Shown in pieces: positions 56,715-64,000 of a stretch of 64,000 nt of DNA. A model generated the notes under the pieces. That model searched no databases, was not told the DNA's origin, and saw nothing but the letters and a program-made list of their open reading frames with translations. Every line of letters begins with the position of its first letter. Within the stretch, counting starts at the first letter, position 1. This DNA is from Cryobacterium suzukii (GTDB taxonomy: Bacteria; Actinomycetota; Actinomycetes; Actinomycetales; Microbacteriaceae): positions 88,612-152,611 of the forward strand of contig NZ_SOHJ01000009.1 in assembly GCF_004403185.1 (NCBI RefSeq), in the 5' to 3' direction. A program made the position numbers and the translations under genes.

Positions 56715-57074
56715 ATGGCCAGAATCAAAAAGGGTGACCTCGTTCAGGTCATCAGCGGCCGCAGCCAGGCTCGCGGCGGAGACCGTGGCAAGCAGGGCAA
56801 GATCATCTCCGTCGACGTCGAGAAGAACCGTGTCCTCGTTGAGGGCATCAACTTCGTGACCAAGCACGTTCGTGTTGGCCAGACCCAGCGCGGCACCAAG
56901 ACGGGCGGCATCGAGACCTTCGAAGCCCCCATCCACGTGTCCAACGTTGCCATCGTCGACCCGGAGACCAAGAAGCCGACCCGCGTCGGCTTCCGCCAGG
57001 AAGATGTAACGAAGGACGGCGTCACCAAGACGGTCCGCATCCGTTACGCCAAGAAGTCAGGGAAGGACCTCTAA
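56715..57074 (+). CDS. rplX: 50S ribosomal protein L24
   Basis: A 119-aa L24 with a KOW motif ([20 protein letters not shown]). The stop overlaps rplE (TAATG). Confidence 0.97.
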   Translation: MARIKKGDLVQVISGRSQARGGDRGKQGKIISVDVEKNRVLVEGINFVTKHVRVGQTQRGTKTGGIETFEAPIHVSNVAIVDPETKKPTRVGFRQEDVTKDGVTKTVRIRYAKKSGKDL

Positions 57075-57679
57075 TGACTGACACCGCAGTTGTTGAAGGC
57101 ACTGTGGGCGCTGCGCCCGTCAAGGCCCTGCCGCGTCTGAAGCAGAAGTACCGCGATGAGATCAGTGCCAAGCTCTCGACGGAACTCGGCTTCACCAACG
57201 TGCACCGCATCCCCACCCTGACGAAGATTGTCGTCAACATGGGTGTCGGAGAAGCAGCACGCGACGGCAAGGTGATGGACGGTGCGGTTTCTGACCTCAC
57301 CAAGATCACCGGCCAGAAGCCGCAGGTCACCAAGGCTCGCAAGTCCATCGCGCAGTTCAAACTGCGTGAGGGACAGCCCATCGGCGCCCACGTCACTCTT
57401 CGTGGCGACCGCATGTGGGAGTTCCTGGACCGGCTGCTCAGCCTGGCCCTTCCTCGTATCCGTGACTTCCGCGGTCTGTCCGACAAGCAGTTCGACGGTG
57501 CGGGCAACTACACCTTCGGTCTGACCGAGCAGGTCATGTTCCACGAGATCGACCAGGACCGCATCGACCGCGTTCGCGGTATGGACATCACGGTCGTCAC
57601 GACTGCGAAGACCAACGACGAGGGTCGCGCGCTTCTCAAGGCGCTCGGCTTCCCGTTCAAGACGGACGACGTCAAGTAA
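57074..57679 (+). CDS. rplE: 50S ribosomal protein L5
   Basis: A 201-aa L5 that binds 5S r[23 protein letters not shown] and [20 protein letters not shown] are typical; a 15-residue N-terminal extension is present. No S14 gene follows, unlike most spc operons. Confidence 0.98.
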   Translation: MTDTAVVEGTVGAAPVKALPRLKQKYRDEISAKLSTELGFTNVHRIPTLTKIVVNMGVGEAARDGKVMDGAVSDLTKITGQKPQVTKARKSIAQFKLREGQPIGAHVTLRGDRMWEFLDRLLSLALPRIRDFRGLSDKQFDGAGNYTFGLTEQVMFHEIDQDRIDRVRGMDITVVTTAKTNDEGRALLKALGFPFKTDDVK

Positions 57680-57872
57680 CAAATTCAACTAGAGTTGGGA
57701 GCTTGCGCTAAGCAGGCTCCCAACCCAGGTTGGTACCGCCCGCTGAGCAGGTAAACACCGGGCGCACATAGATTTTCACCCCGGAAGCCGATCAACCGAT
57801 CGGTTTCCCCACCACCACAGGTCGTCATTCGTGTAACGGATGGGCGAAACCAGGCGAGAAAGGCACCACAAA
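57680..57872 (+). other. Gap where S14 is usually encoded
   Basis: This 193-base gap contains no ORF with S14 features in any frame (no CxxC-type zinc motif, no RxxSRxR block). It holds a 13-bp hairpin (57694-57724) and a 12-bp palindrome AACCGATCGGTT (57794-57805). Confidence 0.75.
57694..57724 (+). other. Strong hairpin after rplE
   Basis: A 13-bp stem with one G-U pair (GTTGGGAGCTTGC at 57694-57706 with GCAGGCTCCCAAC at 57712-57724) and a GCTAA loop, 14 bases after the rplE stop. No T run follows, so it is more likely a processing or stability structure than a terminator. Confidence 0.75.
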
Positions 57873-58271
57873 ATGACAATGACAGATCCGGTCGCAGACA
57901 TGCTGACCAGACTGCGCAACGCGAACTCGGCGTACCACGACACCGTGTCCATGCCGCATAGCAAATTGAAAGCGCACATCGCTGACATCCTCAAGGCTCA
58001 GGGTTACATCTCCGCCTGGACCGTCAAGGATGCAACAGTAGGCAAGACCCTCACGCTGGACCTCAAGTTCGGTCCGAACCGCGAGCGTTCCATCGTAGGC
58101 ATCAAGCGGGTTTCCAAGCCCGGCCTGCGCGTGTACGCAAAGTCGACCGAGATCCCCACGGTTCTCGGCGGCCTCGGCGTTGCCATCCTGTCCACCTCCA
58201 GCGGTCTGCTCACCGACCGCCAGGCTGAGAAGAAGGGCGTAGGCGGAGAAGTTCTCGCCTACGTGTGGTAA
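57873..58271 (+). CDS. rpsH: 30S ribosomal protein S8
   Basis: A 132-aa S8, an early small-subunit protein and spc-operon autoregulator in E. coli. [20 protein letters not shown] and [20 protein letters not shown] are typical. ATG 57873 is chosen over in-frame ATG 57840. Confidence 0.97.
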   Translation: MTMTDPVADMLTRLRNANSAYHDTVSMPHSKLKAHIADILKAQGYISAWTVKDATVGKTLTLDLKFGPNRERSIVGIKRVSKPGLRVYAKSTEIPTVLGGLGVAILSTSSGLLTDRQAEKKGVGGEVLAYVW

Positions 58272-58277
58272 CTGAGA

Positions 58278-58814
58278 ATGTCACGTATTGGAAGACTCCC
58301 CATCCCGATCCCCGCTGGGGTAACGGTTGTGGCTGACGGCCAGGCCGTCTCCGTCAAGGGCCCGAAGGGCGAGCTCGCGCTCGTTGTTTCCAACCCCATC
58401 TCGGTGTCGATCGAGGACGGTCACGTTCTCGTCACCCGTCCGAACGACGAGCGCCAGTCGCGTTCGCTGCACGGTCTGACCCGCACCCTGATCAACAACC
58501 AGATCATCGGCGTAACCGTTGGTTACACCAAGGGACTTGAAATCGTCGGTACCGGTTACCGCGCGGCGCAGAAGGGCACCTCTGTTGAGTTCGCCCTCGG
58601 CTTCTCGCACCCGGTCGTCGTCGAGCCGCCCGTTGGAATCGTTTTGACCGTTGAGAGCGTCAACAAGCTCACGGTCAGCGGAATCGACAAGCAGGCCGTC
58701 GGCGAGGTTGCCGCCAACATCCGTAAGATTCGCAAGCCAGAGCCCTACAAGGGCAAGGGTGTGCGTTACGCCGGCGAGATTGTTCGCCGCAAGGCCGGAA
58801 AGAGCGGTAAGTAA
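58278..58814 (+). CDS. rplF: 50S ribosomal protein L6
   Basis: A 178-aa L6. [20 protein letters not shown] and [20 protein letters not shown], then [16 protein letters not shown] are typical. Confidence 0.98.
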   Translation: MSRIGRLPIPIPAGVTVVADGQAVSVKGPKGELALVVSNPISVSIEDGHVLVTRPNDERQSRSLHGLTRTLINNQIIGVTVGYTKGLEIVGTGYRAAQKGTSVEFALGFSHPVVVEPPVGIVLTVESVNKLTVSGIDKQAVGEVAANIRKIRKPEPYKGKGVRYAGEIVRRKAGKSGK

Positions 58815-58816
58815 CC

Positions 58817-59188
58817 ATGGGACTCGGAACTAGAGGCAAGAGCAAGGCCGCAGCCCGCGGACGTCGTCACACACGTCTTCGTAAGAAGATCGAGGGAACG
58901 GCGCTTCGCCCGCGCCTCGTCGTCACGCGCTCCGCTCGCCACGTATTCGTGCAGGTCGTCGACGACAGCAAGGGTTTCACCCTTGCGTCGGCATCCACGC
59001 TCGAAACGGACTTGCGCACCTTCGATGGTGACAAGACCGCCAAGGCCCGCAAGGTCGGTGAGCTTGTTGCTGAGCGTGCGAAAGCCGCCGGCATCGAAGC
59101 CGTTGTATTTGACCGTGGTGGCAGCAAGTACGCAGGACGCGTCGCAGCCATCGCTGAAGGAGCTCGAGAGGGTGGATTGAACCTGTGA
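58817..59188 (+). CDS. rplR: 50S ribosomal protein L18
   Basis: A 123-aa L18 that carries 5S r[23 protein letters not shown] and [20 protein letters not shown] are typical. The stop overlaps rpsE (GTGA). Confidence 0.97.
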   Translation: MGLGTRGKSKAAARGRRHTRLRKKIEGTALRPRLVVTRSARHVFVQVVDDSKGFTLASASTLETDLRTFDGDKTAKARKVGELVAERAKAAGIEAVVFDRGGSKYAGRVAAIAEGAREGGLNL

Positions 59189-59892
59189 GCACTGAAAAGA
59201 TCGAAACCACAGCACCTGTTGCTGCCGTTGCCGAGGCGCCGGTTGAAACCGCTGCCTCCACCACCCCGCCGCAGAACGAGCCTCGCGAGGCTCGTCGTGG
59301 TGGACGTGAGCGCAACCCGAACAAGGACCGCGGAAGCCGCGATGCCGACAAGAGCCAGTTCCTGGAGCGCGTCGTCACCATTAACCGTGTATCGAAGGTC
59401 GTCAAGGGTGGTCGTCGCTTCAGCTTCACCGCTCTCGTCGTCGTCGGTGACGGTAACGGCCTGGTCGGCGTTGGATACGGTAAGGCCCGCGAGGTCCCGA
59501 CCGCTATCTCCAAGGGCGTTGAAGAGGCAAAGAAGAACTTCTTCCGCGTTCCTCGCGTTGGCCTGACCATCCCGCACCCCGTGCAGGGTGAGGCCGCAGC
59601 CGGCGTCGTTCTGCTTCGTCCGGCAGCAGCAGGTACCGGCGTTATCGCCGGTGGCCCGGTGCGCGCCGTACTCGAATGCGCTGGCATCCACGACGTGCTG
59701 AGCAAGTCGCTCGGTTCGTCGAACACCATCAACATCGTGCACGCCACGGTTGAGGCACTGCACCAGCTCGAAGAGCCGCGTGCGGTTGCGGCCCGCCGCG
59801 GCCTCGCCTACGAAGACGTTGCTCCGGCTCGTTTTCTTCGTGCCGACGCTGCTGCAGCTGCAGCGGCTGCAACCGCGAAGGCAGGTGCCTGA
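59185..59892 (+). CDS. rpsE: 30S ribosomal protein S5
   Basis: A 235-aa S5, with an N-terminal extension of about 50 residues (Ala/Pro/Arg/Glu-rich) before the core [40 protein letters not shown] is typical. The start is GTG. Confidence 0.97.
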   Translation: MSTEKIETTAPVAAVAEAPVETAASTTPPQNEPREARRGGRERNPNKDRGSRDADKSQFLERVVTINRVSKVVKGGRRFSFTALVVVGDGNGLVGVGYGKAREVPTAISKGVEEAKKNFFRVPRVGLTIPHPVQGEAAAGVVLLRPAAAGTGVIAGGPVRAVLECAGIHDVLSKSLGSSNTINIVHATVEALHQLEEPRAVAARRGLAYEDVAPARFLRADAAAAAAAATAKAGA

Positions 59893-60074
59893 TGGCCCAG
59901 CTGAAGATCACACAGATCAAGTCCAAAATTAGTGAGAAGCAGAACCAGCGCGACACTCTTCGCAGCCTGGGTCTTCGACGCATTGGCGCCGTCACGATCC
60001 GCGAGGACAACTCGCAGAACCGTGGCTACGTCAACACCGTCGCTCACCTCGTAAAGGTCGAGGAGATTGACTAA
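59892..60074 (+). CDS. rpmD: 50S ribosomal protein L30
   Basis: A 60-aa L30. [20 protein letters not shown] and [14 protein letters not shown] are typical. Its stop overlaps rplO (TAATG). Confidence 0.97.
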   Translation: MAQLKITQIKSKISEKQNQRDTLRSLGLRRIGAVTIREDNSQNRGYVNTVAHLVKVEEID

Positions 60075-60652
60075 TGGCTGACGAGAAGGAAGCTACCAAA
60101 GTAGCCGACAAGCCTGCCACAAAAAAGGCCGCTGCCCCCAAAAAGGCTGCTGCCCCTAAAAAGGCTGCTGCACCGAAGAAGGCCGCTGTTGCAGCGGAGC
60201 CTACTGAGCCCCGCGAGCACGTGCTGAAGGTACACCACCTTCGCCCGGCGCCCGGAGCGAAGAAGGCCCGCCAGCGCGTTGGCCGTGGTGAAGGATCCAA
60301 GGGTAAGACTGCGGGTCGAGGCACCAAGGGCACGAAGGCACGCTACAGCGTGCGCGTCGGCTTTGAGGGTGGGCAGATGCCTCTGCACATGCGCACCCCG
60401 AAACTGCGTGGATTCAAGAACCCGTTCCGCGTCGAGTACCAGGTTGTCAACCTGGAAAAGCTCGAACTGCTTTACCCGGACGGCGGCGATGTCACCATCG
60501 CCAGCCTGATCGCCAAGGGTGCAGTTCGTGACAACGAAAAAGTCAAGGTTCTCGGAACCGGTGACATTACCGTTAAGCTGAACGTGACGGTCGACAAGGT
60601 CTCTGCTTCAGCTGAGCAGAAAATTGTCGCCGCGGGTGGATCTGTAAAGTAA
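60074..60652 (+). CDS. rplO: 50S ribosomal protein L15 with Lys/Ala tail
   Basis: A 192-aa L15. The first 45-50 residues are a basic KKAAAP repeat tail that normal L15 (about 145 aa) lacks; the core starts at [20 protein letters not shown] and has [17 protein letters not shown]. The tail comes from an 18-bp tandem repeat (60122-60193). Confidence 0.96.
   Translation: MADEKEATKVADKPATKKAAAPKKAAAPKKAAAPKKAAVAAEPTEPREHVLKVHHLRPAPGAKKARQRVGRGEGSKGKTAGRGTKGTKARYSVRVGFEGGQMPLHMRTPKLRGFKNPFRVEYQVVNLEKLELLYPDGGDVTIASLIAKGAVRDNEKVKVLGTGDITVKLNVTVDKVSASAEQKIVAAGGSVK
60122..60193 (+). repeat. 18-bp tandem repeat encoding the L15 tail
   Basis: Four 18-bp units (60122-60139, 60140-60157, 60158-60175, 60176-60193) encode KKAAAP, the last one KKAAVA. 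The first three differ at only a few third codon positions. Confidence 0.85.
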
Positions 60653-60668
60653 GTCCGTAGACGCTCAG

Positions 60669-60726
60669 TCGAGCTTGTCGAATCCGTCAATCGAGTAAAT
60701 CGTTTGGTGTGATTCGACAAGCTCGA
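60669..60726. repeat. 16-bp inverted repeat between rplO and secY
   Basis: Perfect 16-bp arms (TCGAGCTTGTCGAATC at 60669-60684, GATTCGACAAGCTCGA at 60711-60726) around a 26-base spacer. The arm sequence resembles the TTCGACAAGCTC palindromes I remember as dispersed intergenic repeats in Micrococcales genomes. It occupies part of the 144-base rplO-secY gap. Confidence 0.85.
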
Positions 60727-60796
60727 TCGTTTTAAGTCGAGTTGCCGCTCTATATCGATCTGCACTGTCGATCTGCGTAAAAATCTGGAGGCCTTT

Positions 60797-62119
60797 TTGT
60801 TCAGCGCCATTGCGCGGATCTTCCGCACACCCGACCTTCGCAAGAAGATCGGCTTCACCCTGGGCATCATTGCTCTGTTCCGCTTGGGCTCGTTCGTTCC
60901 GACGCCATTCGTGGACTTCGCCAACGTGCAGTTGTGTCTCGCAGCCAACCAGGGCACGAGCGGCCTCTACGAGCTCGTCAACCTCTTCAGCGGTGGCGCT
61001 TTGCTCCAGTTGAGTGTCTTTGCACTCGGAATCATGCCGTACATCACGGCCTCGATCATCGTGCAGTTGCTGCGCGTGGTCATCCCGCACTTTGACACCC
61101 TGTACAAGGAAGGTGCCTCGGGCCAGAGCACCCTGACCCAGTACACCCGCTACCTGACGATCGCCCTGGGCATTCTGCAGTCGACCACGCTCATCACGGT
61201 GGCGCGCAGCGGCGCCCTGTTCGGTACGTCCGCCAGCACCGAATGCACGCAGCTGATCACCAACGACGCCTGGTACGCCATCATGCTCATGGTCATCACA
61301 ATGACCGCCGGCACCGGCGTCATCATGTGGATGGGTGAGCTCGTCACCGAGCGCGGCGTCGGCAACGGCATGTCACTCATGATCTTCATCTCGATCGCGG
61401 CGCTGTTTCCCGGCTCGCTCAGCGCTATCGGCCAGCAGCAGGGACCCGATACCCTCATCATCGTGCTGATCGTCGGCGTTCTGGTGGTCGCCGGCGTCGT
61501 CTTCGTTGAGCAATCGCAACGAAGAATTCCCGTGCAGTACGCCAAACGCATGGTTGGGCGACGCACCTACGGCGGCAACAACACGTACATTCCGATCAAG
61601 GTCAACATGGCCGGCGTGATTCCCGTGATCTTCGCCTCCTCGCTGCTGTATCTACCGGCCCTGCTGGCGCAGTTCAACCAACCGGCAGCGGGCGTTGAAG
61701 CCCCCGCCTGGGTGGTGTGGATCTCGCAGAACCTCACCGGTGGCGATCAGCCGCTGTACATGGCCATGTATTTCTTGCTCATCATTGGTTTCACCTACTT
61801 CTACGTGGCCATCACGTTCAACCCTGAAGAAGTCGCCGACAACATGAAGAAGTACGGTGGGTTCATTCCCGGCATTCGGGCTGGCCGCCCGACCGCCGAG
61901 TACCTCGACTTCGTGCTGACGCGCATCACCCTTCCAGGCTCGCTCTATCTGGGCCTGATCGCACTGATTCCGCTTGTCGCATTCTCGGTTGTCGGTGCCG
62001 ACCAGAACTTCCCGTTCGGCGGCGCGAGCATTCTCATCATCGTCGGCGTGGGGCTCGAGACGGTCAAGCAGATCGACTCACAACTGCAACAGCGACACTA
62101 TGAGGGGCTTCTCAAATGA
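60797..62119 (+). CDS. secY: Preprotein translocase channel SecY
   Basis: A 440-aa ten-helix SecYEG channel protein. [20 protein letters not shown], the plug-adjacent [31 protein letters not shown], and [15 protein letters not shown] with [20 protein letters not shown] are typical. The start is TTG 60797 with CTGGAGG upstream, and [14 protein letters not shown] is the normal actinobacterial N-terminus. The stop overlaps adk by four bases. Confidence 0.97.
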   Translation: MFSAIARIFRTPDLRKKIGFTLGIIALFRLGSFVPTPFVDFANVQLCLAANQGTSGLYELVNLFSGGALLQLSVFALGIMPYITASIIVQLLRVVIPHFDTLYKEGASGQSTLTQYTRYLTIALGILQSTTLITVARSGALFGTSASTECTQLITNDAWYAIMLMVITMTAGTGVIMWMGELVTERGVGNGMSLMIFISIAALFPGSLSAIGQQQGPDTLIIVLIVGVLVVAGVVFVEQSQRRIPVQYAKRMVGRRTYGGNNTYIPIKVNMAGVIPVIFASSLLYLPALLAQFNQPAAGVEAPAWVVWISQNLTGGDQPLYMAMYFLLIIGFTYFYVAITFNPEEVADNMKKYGGFIPGIRAGRPTAEYLDFVLTRITLPGSLYLGLIALIPLVAFSVVGADQNFPFGGASILIIVGVGLETVKQIDSQLQQRHYEGLLK

Positions 62120-62712
62120 CGCGCTTACTGTTGATCGGCCCACCCGGTGCGGGCAAGGGTACCCAGGCCGAGCGCCTTGCTCTCGCTTTTGCTATTCCTG
62201 CAATTTCCACCGGGGACATCTTTCGATACAACGTGACCAACGAGACCCCGCTCGGACTCGAGGTCAAGTCGTACATGGATGCTGGCGCCTACGTGCCGGA
62301 TACCCTCACCAACGCGATCGTCGCAGACCGACTGAAAGAAGCGGATGCCGCGAGCGGCTTTCTGCTCGACGGGTACCCGCGCACGACCGATCAGGTCGCT
62401 GAGCTCGACCGTCTTCTCGTTGCTGAGGGCACGCAGTTGGATGTCGTCGTGCTGATCACGGCCGACACCGACGAAGTTGTCGCCCGGCTGCTCAAGCGTG
62501 CCGCCGAGCAAGGCCGCGCCGACGACACGGCCGACGTCATCCGCCACCGCCTGGACGTCTACGCCGAGCAGACCGCTCCGTTGATTGATGTCTACAGCGC
62601 CCGCGGCCTCGTCGTCACGATCGACGGACTCGGCGCCGTTGAGGTCGTCACAGACCGCATTCTCACCGCGCTGGCCGAACGTGGTCTGCGCGCCAGCCCT
62701 ACCACGCTCTAA
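62116..62712 (+). CDS. adk: Adenylate kinase
   Basis: A 198-aa enzyme converting ATP + AMP to two ADP. P-loop [17 protein letters not shown] site [11 protein letters not shown] and [14 protein letters not shown] are present. The LID is the short form without zinc cysteines, as in actinobacteria. Co-translated with secY. Confidence 0.98.
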   Translation: MTRLLLIGPPGAGKGTQAERLALAFAIPAISTGDIFRYNVTNETPLGLEVKSYMDAGAYVPDTLTNAIVADRLKEADAASGFLLDGYPRTTDQVAELDRLLVAEGTQLDVVVLITADTDEVVARLLKRAAEQGRADDTADVIRHRLDVYAEQTAPLIDVYSARGLVVTIDGLGAVEVVTDRILTALAERGLRASPTTL

Positions 62713-62729
62713 CCCCGTTCCACCGTTTC

Positions 62730-62753
62730 GGGCCGGGCCTTGCGGCTCGGCCC
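62730..62753 (+). terminator. Possible weak terminator between adk and map
   Basis: A 10-bp stem with one wobble (GGGCCGGGCC at 62730-62739 with GGCTCGGCCC at 62744-62753) closes on TTGC. No T run follows, so termination would be partial at best. Confidence 0.5.
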
Positions 62754-62816
62754 ATCATCATGTGAACAACCATAAAAATATCGCTCCCCTGTTCGGAGCT
62801 AGTTTGTAGGAAATCA

Positions 62817-63647
62817 GTGAGTCTTCGACGTTCCATCTACAAGAATCCGGCCCAGCTGCGCCTCATGGTGGCACCCGGCCTAGCCACCGCGGCGTCGCTG
62901 GCTGCGGCCCGCGCGGCAATGGTTGTCGGGGCGACAACGCTCGACCTTGATGCTGCGGCTGAGGCGGCCATCGTCGCCCTCGGTGGCAAGCCCAACTTCA
63001 AGCTGGAACAGGGATACCACCACACCGTGTGCGCGTCGGTGAACGATGACGTCGTGCACGGCATCCCCTCCGCTCGCCGCCTGGGTGCCGGTGACATCGT
63101 GTCGATCGATAGCGGCGCGATCATCGAGGGTTGGAACGGTGACGCCGCGTTCAGCTTCGTGCTGCCCGACGCGACGCGCCCCGATCTCGTGGCGGAACGC
63201 CAGAAGCTCTCCAACGTGACCGAGCAGTCGCTGTGGCACGGCATCGCGCGCCTGCACACCGCCCGCCACCTCAACGAGGTTGGCGAAGCCATTGAGGACT
63301 ATGTGGAGTCGCAGGGCAGCTACGGCATTCTGACGGATTATGTCGGCCACGGCATCGGCCGGTCCATGCACGAAGATCCGCCCGTGTTCAACTACCGCGT
63401 GCGCCAGAAGGGGCCAGCCGTGAAGCCGGGGCTCGTGGTAGCCATCGAGCCGATGGTCGTGCTCGGGTCGATCGACACCTACACCCGCGAAGACGACTGG
63501 ACCGTCGCGACGAGCGACGGCAAGGCGGCAGCGCACTGGGAACACAGCGTCGCCGTGCACCAGGACGGCATCTGGGTGCTCACTGCCGACGACGGTGGGG
63601 CTGCCGGTCTGGCCCAATTCGGCATCGTGCCCGTTCCGATTCCTTAG
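62817..63647 (+). CDS. map: Methionine aminopeptidase (type I)
   Basis: A 276-aa enzyme removing the initiator Met. All five metal ligands are visible: Asp in SIDSG, Asp in WNGDAAF, His in YVGHGIGRSMHEDP, Glu in VAIEPMVV and Glu in AAHWEHSVAV. The start is GTG with TAGGAAA upstream. It follows adk in the usual secY-adk-map order. Confidence 0.97.
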   Translation: MSLRRSIYKNPAQLRLMVAPGLATAASLAAARAAMVVGATTLDLDAAAEAAIVALGGKPNFKLEQGYHHTVCASVNDDVVHGIPSARRLGAGDIVSIDSGAIIEGWNGDAAFSFVLPDATRPDLVAERQKLSNVTEQSLWHGIARLHTARHLNEVGEAIEDYVESQGSYGILTDYVGHGIGRSMHEDPPVFNYRVRQKGPAVKPGLVVAIEPMVVLGSIDTYTREDDWTVATSDGKAAAHWEHSVAVHQDGIWVLTADDGGAAGLAQFGIVPVPIP

Positions 63648-63709
63648 CCGCACCGGAGCAGCGGATGGGTACCGCGACCCGCACGCATCCGGGCGATTAT
63701 AGGACTGAA

Positions 63710-63739
63710 TTGCCAAAAGGCAATCTCATACCATAAGAT
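63710..63739 (+). promoter_or_regulatory. Promoter of infA
   Basis: TTGCCA at 63710-63715 and TAAGAT at 63734-63739, spaced by 18 bases. The -35 overlaps a small hairpin ATTGCC-AAAA-GGCAAT (63709-63724). A CGCCC/GGGCG hairpin follows in the leader near 63760-63774. Confidence 0.65.
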
Positions 63740-63830
63740 TGATCCTTGGTGTCTGGTGTCGCCCTTTTCGGGCGTGTCCGTACATCAATCCAGCAATGAC
63801 CAGCAATCAATACAGAGCGACAGTGAGGGT

Positions 63831-64000
63831 ATGGCCAAAAAAGACGGTGTCATCGAAATTGAGGGCGCAGTAGTCGAAGCTCTGCCCAACGCGATGTTTC
63901 GCGTTGAGCTGTCAAACGGCCACCGAGTTCTTGCCCACATCTCGGGCAAGATGCGTCAGCACTACATCCGCATCCTCCCGGAGGACCGCGTGATCGTTGA
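63831..64000 (+). CDS. infA: Translation initiation factor IF-1 (5' part)
   Basis: The first 56 residues of IF-1 (normally 72-73 aa), an OB-fold factor of the small subunit. [20 protein letters not shown] and [20 protein letters not shown] are typical. GAGGG precedes ATG 63831; the 3' end is outside the window. Confidence 0.97.
   Translation, partial: MAKKDGVIEIEGAVVEALPNAMFRVELSNGHRVLAHISGKMRQHYIRILPEDRVIV

Noticed and set aside
57685-57879. Small frame in the rplE-rpsH gap as a relic of S14
   Set aside because: On the - strand and without zinc-type cysteines or S14 motifs.
1-64000. tRNA, rRNA, insertion sequences, phage or toxin-antitoxin genes
   Set aside because: None seen by eye in the intergenic regions or reading frames, including the - strand.

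Overview
The window reads as a high-GC actinobacterial chromosome segment. Ribosomal protein gene order and sequences, frequent GTG starts, ATGA/TAATG overlaps, and surface and DUF222-HNH families typical of Micrococcales point to the Microbacteriaceae (inference; no database search was possible). Every functional gene is on the + strand; the only - strand gene is a broken DUF222/HNH pseudogene.

Layout. 1-1431: 3' end of rpoC and its terminator. 1730-26987: an 11-gene, nearly gap-free cluster. Its first seven genes match the PFNA-type order known from bifidobacteria: Ser/Thr kinase, giant Ig/FN3 surface protein, MoxR AAA+ ATPase, DUF58, transglutaminase-like membrane protein, plus FHA and PP2C proteins. 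It is extended by a small membrane protein, three membrane proteins sharing a variant leucine-rich-repeat module (one with PASTA repeats and an NPCBM-like domain), and a 1758-aa vWA protein with a degenerate SGNH-like domain. 27100-28651: DUF222/HNH pseudogene with two frameshifts. 29027-42403: a type IV pilus locus (pilB, pilT1, pilC, pilA1, three minor pilin-like genes, pilD, pilM, pilN, pilO, pilT2, pilA2). 42560-45072: two membrane proteins and one unrecognised soluble protein, bracketed by near-identical palindromes. 45217-49979: the str operon (rpsL, rpsG, fusA, tuf) with promoter and terminator. 50072-50509: a small membrane-anchored protein. 50884-62712: the S10-spc region (rpsJ to rplO, then secY and adk), with no S14 gene between rplE and rpsH. 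62817-64000: map, then a promoter and the 5' part of infA.

How the genes may work together. The kinase, phosphatase and FHA proteins could form a phosphorylation switch inside the cell. MoxR and DUF58 are a common chaperone pair for assembling vWA or envelope complexes. The transglutaminase-like, Ig/FN3, PASTA and vWA/SGNH proteins project outside the membrane. Two enzyme-like outer domains appear to lack their catalytic residues, which suggests a structural or binding apparatus. This extended cluster is the best candidate for a poorly described system. Together with the pilus locus it fills the roughly 44 kb between rpoC and rpsL, genes that lie much closer together in many bacteria.
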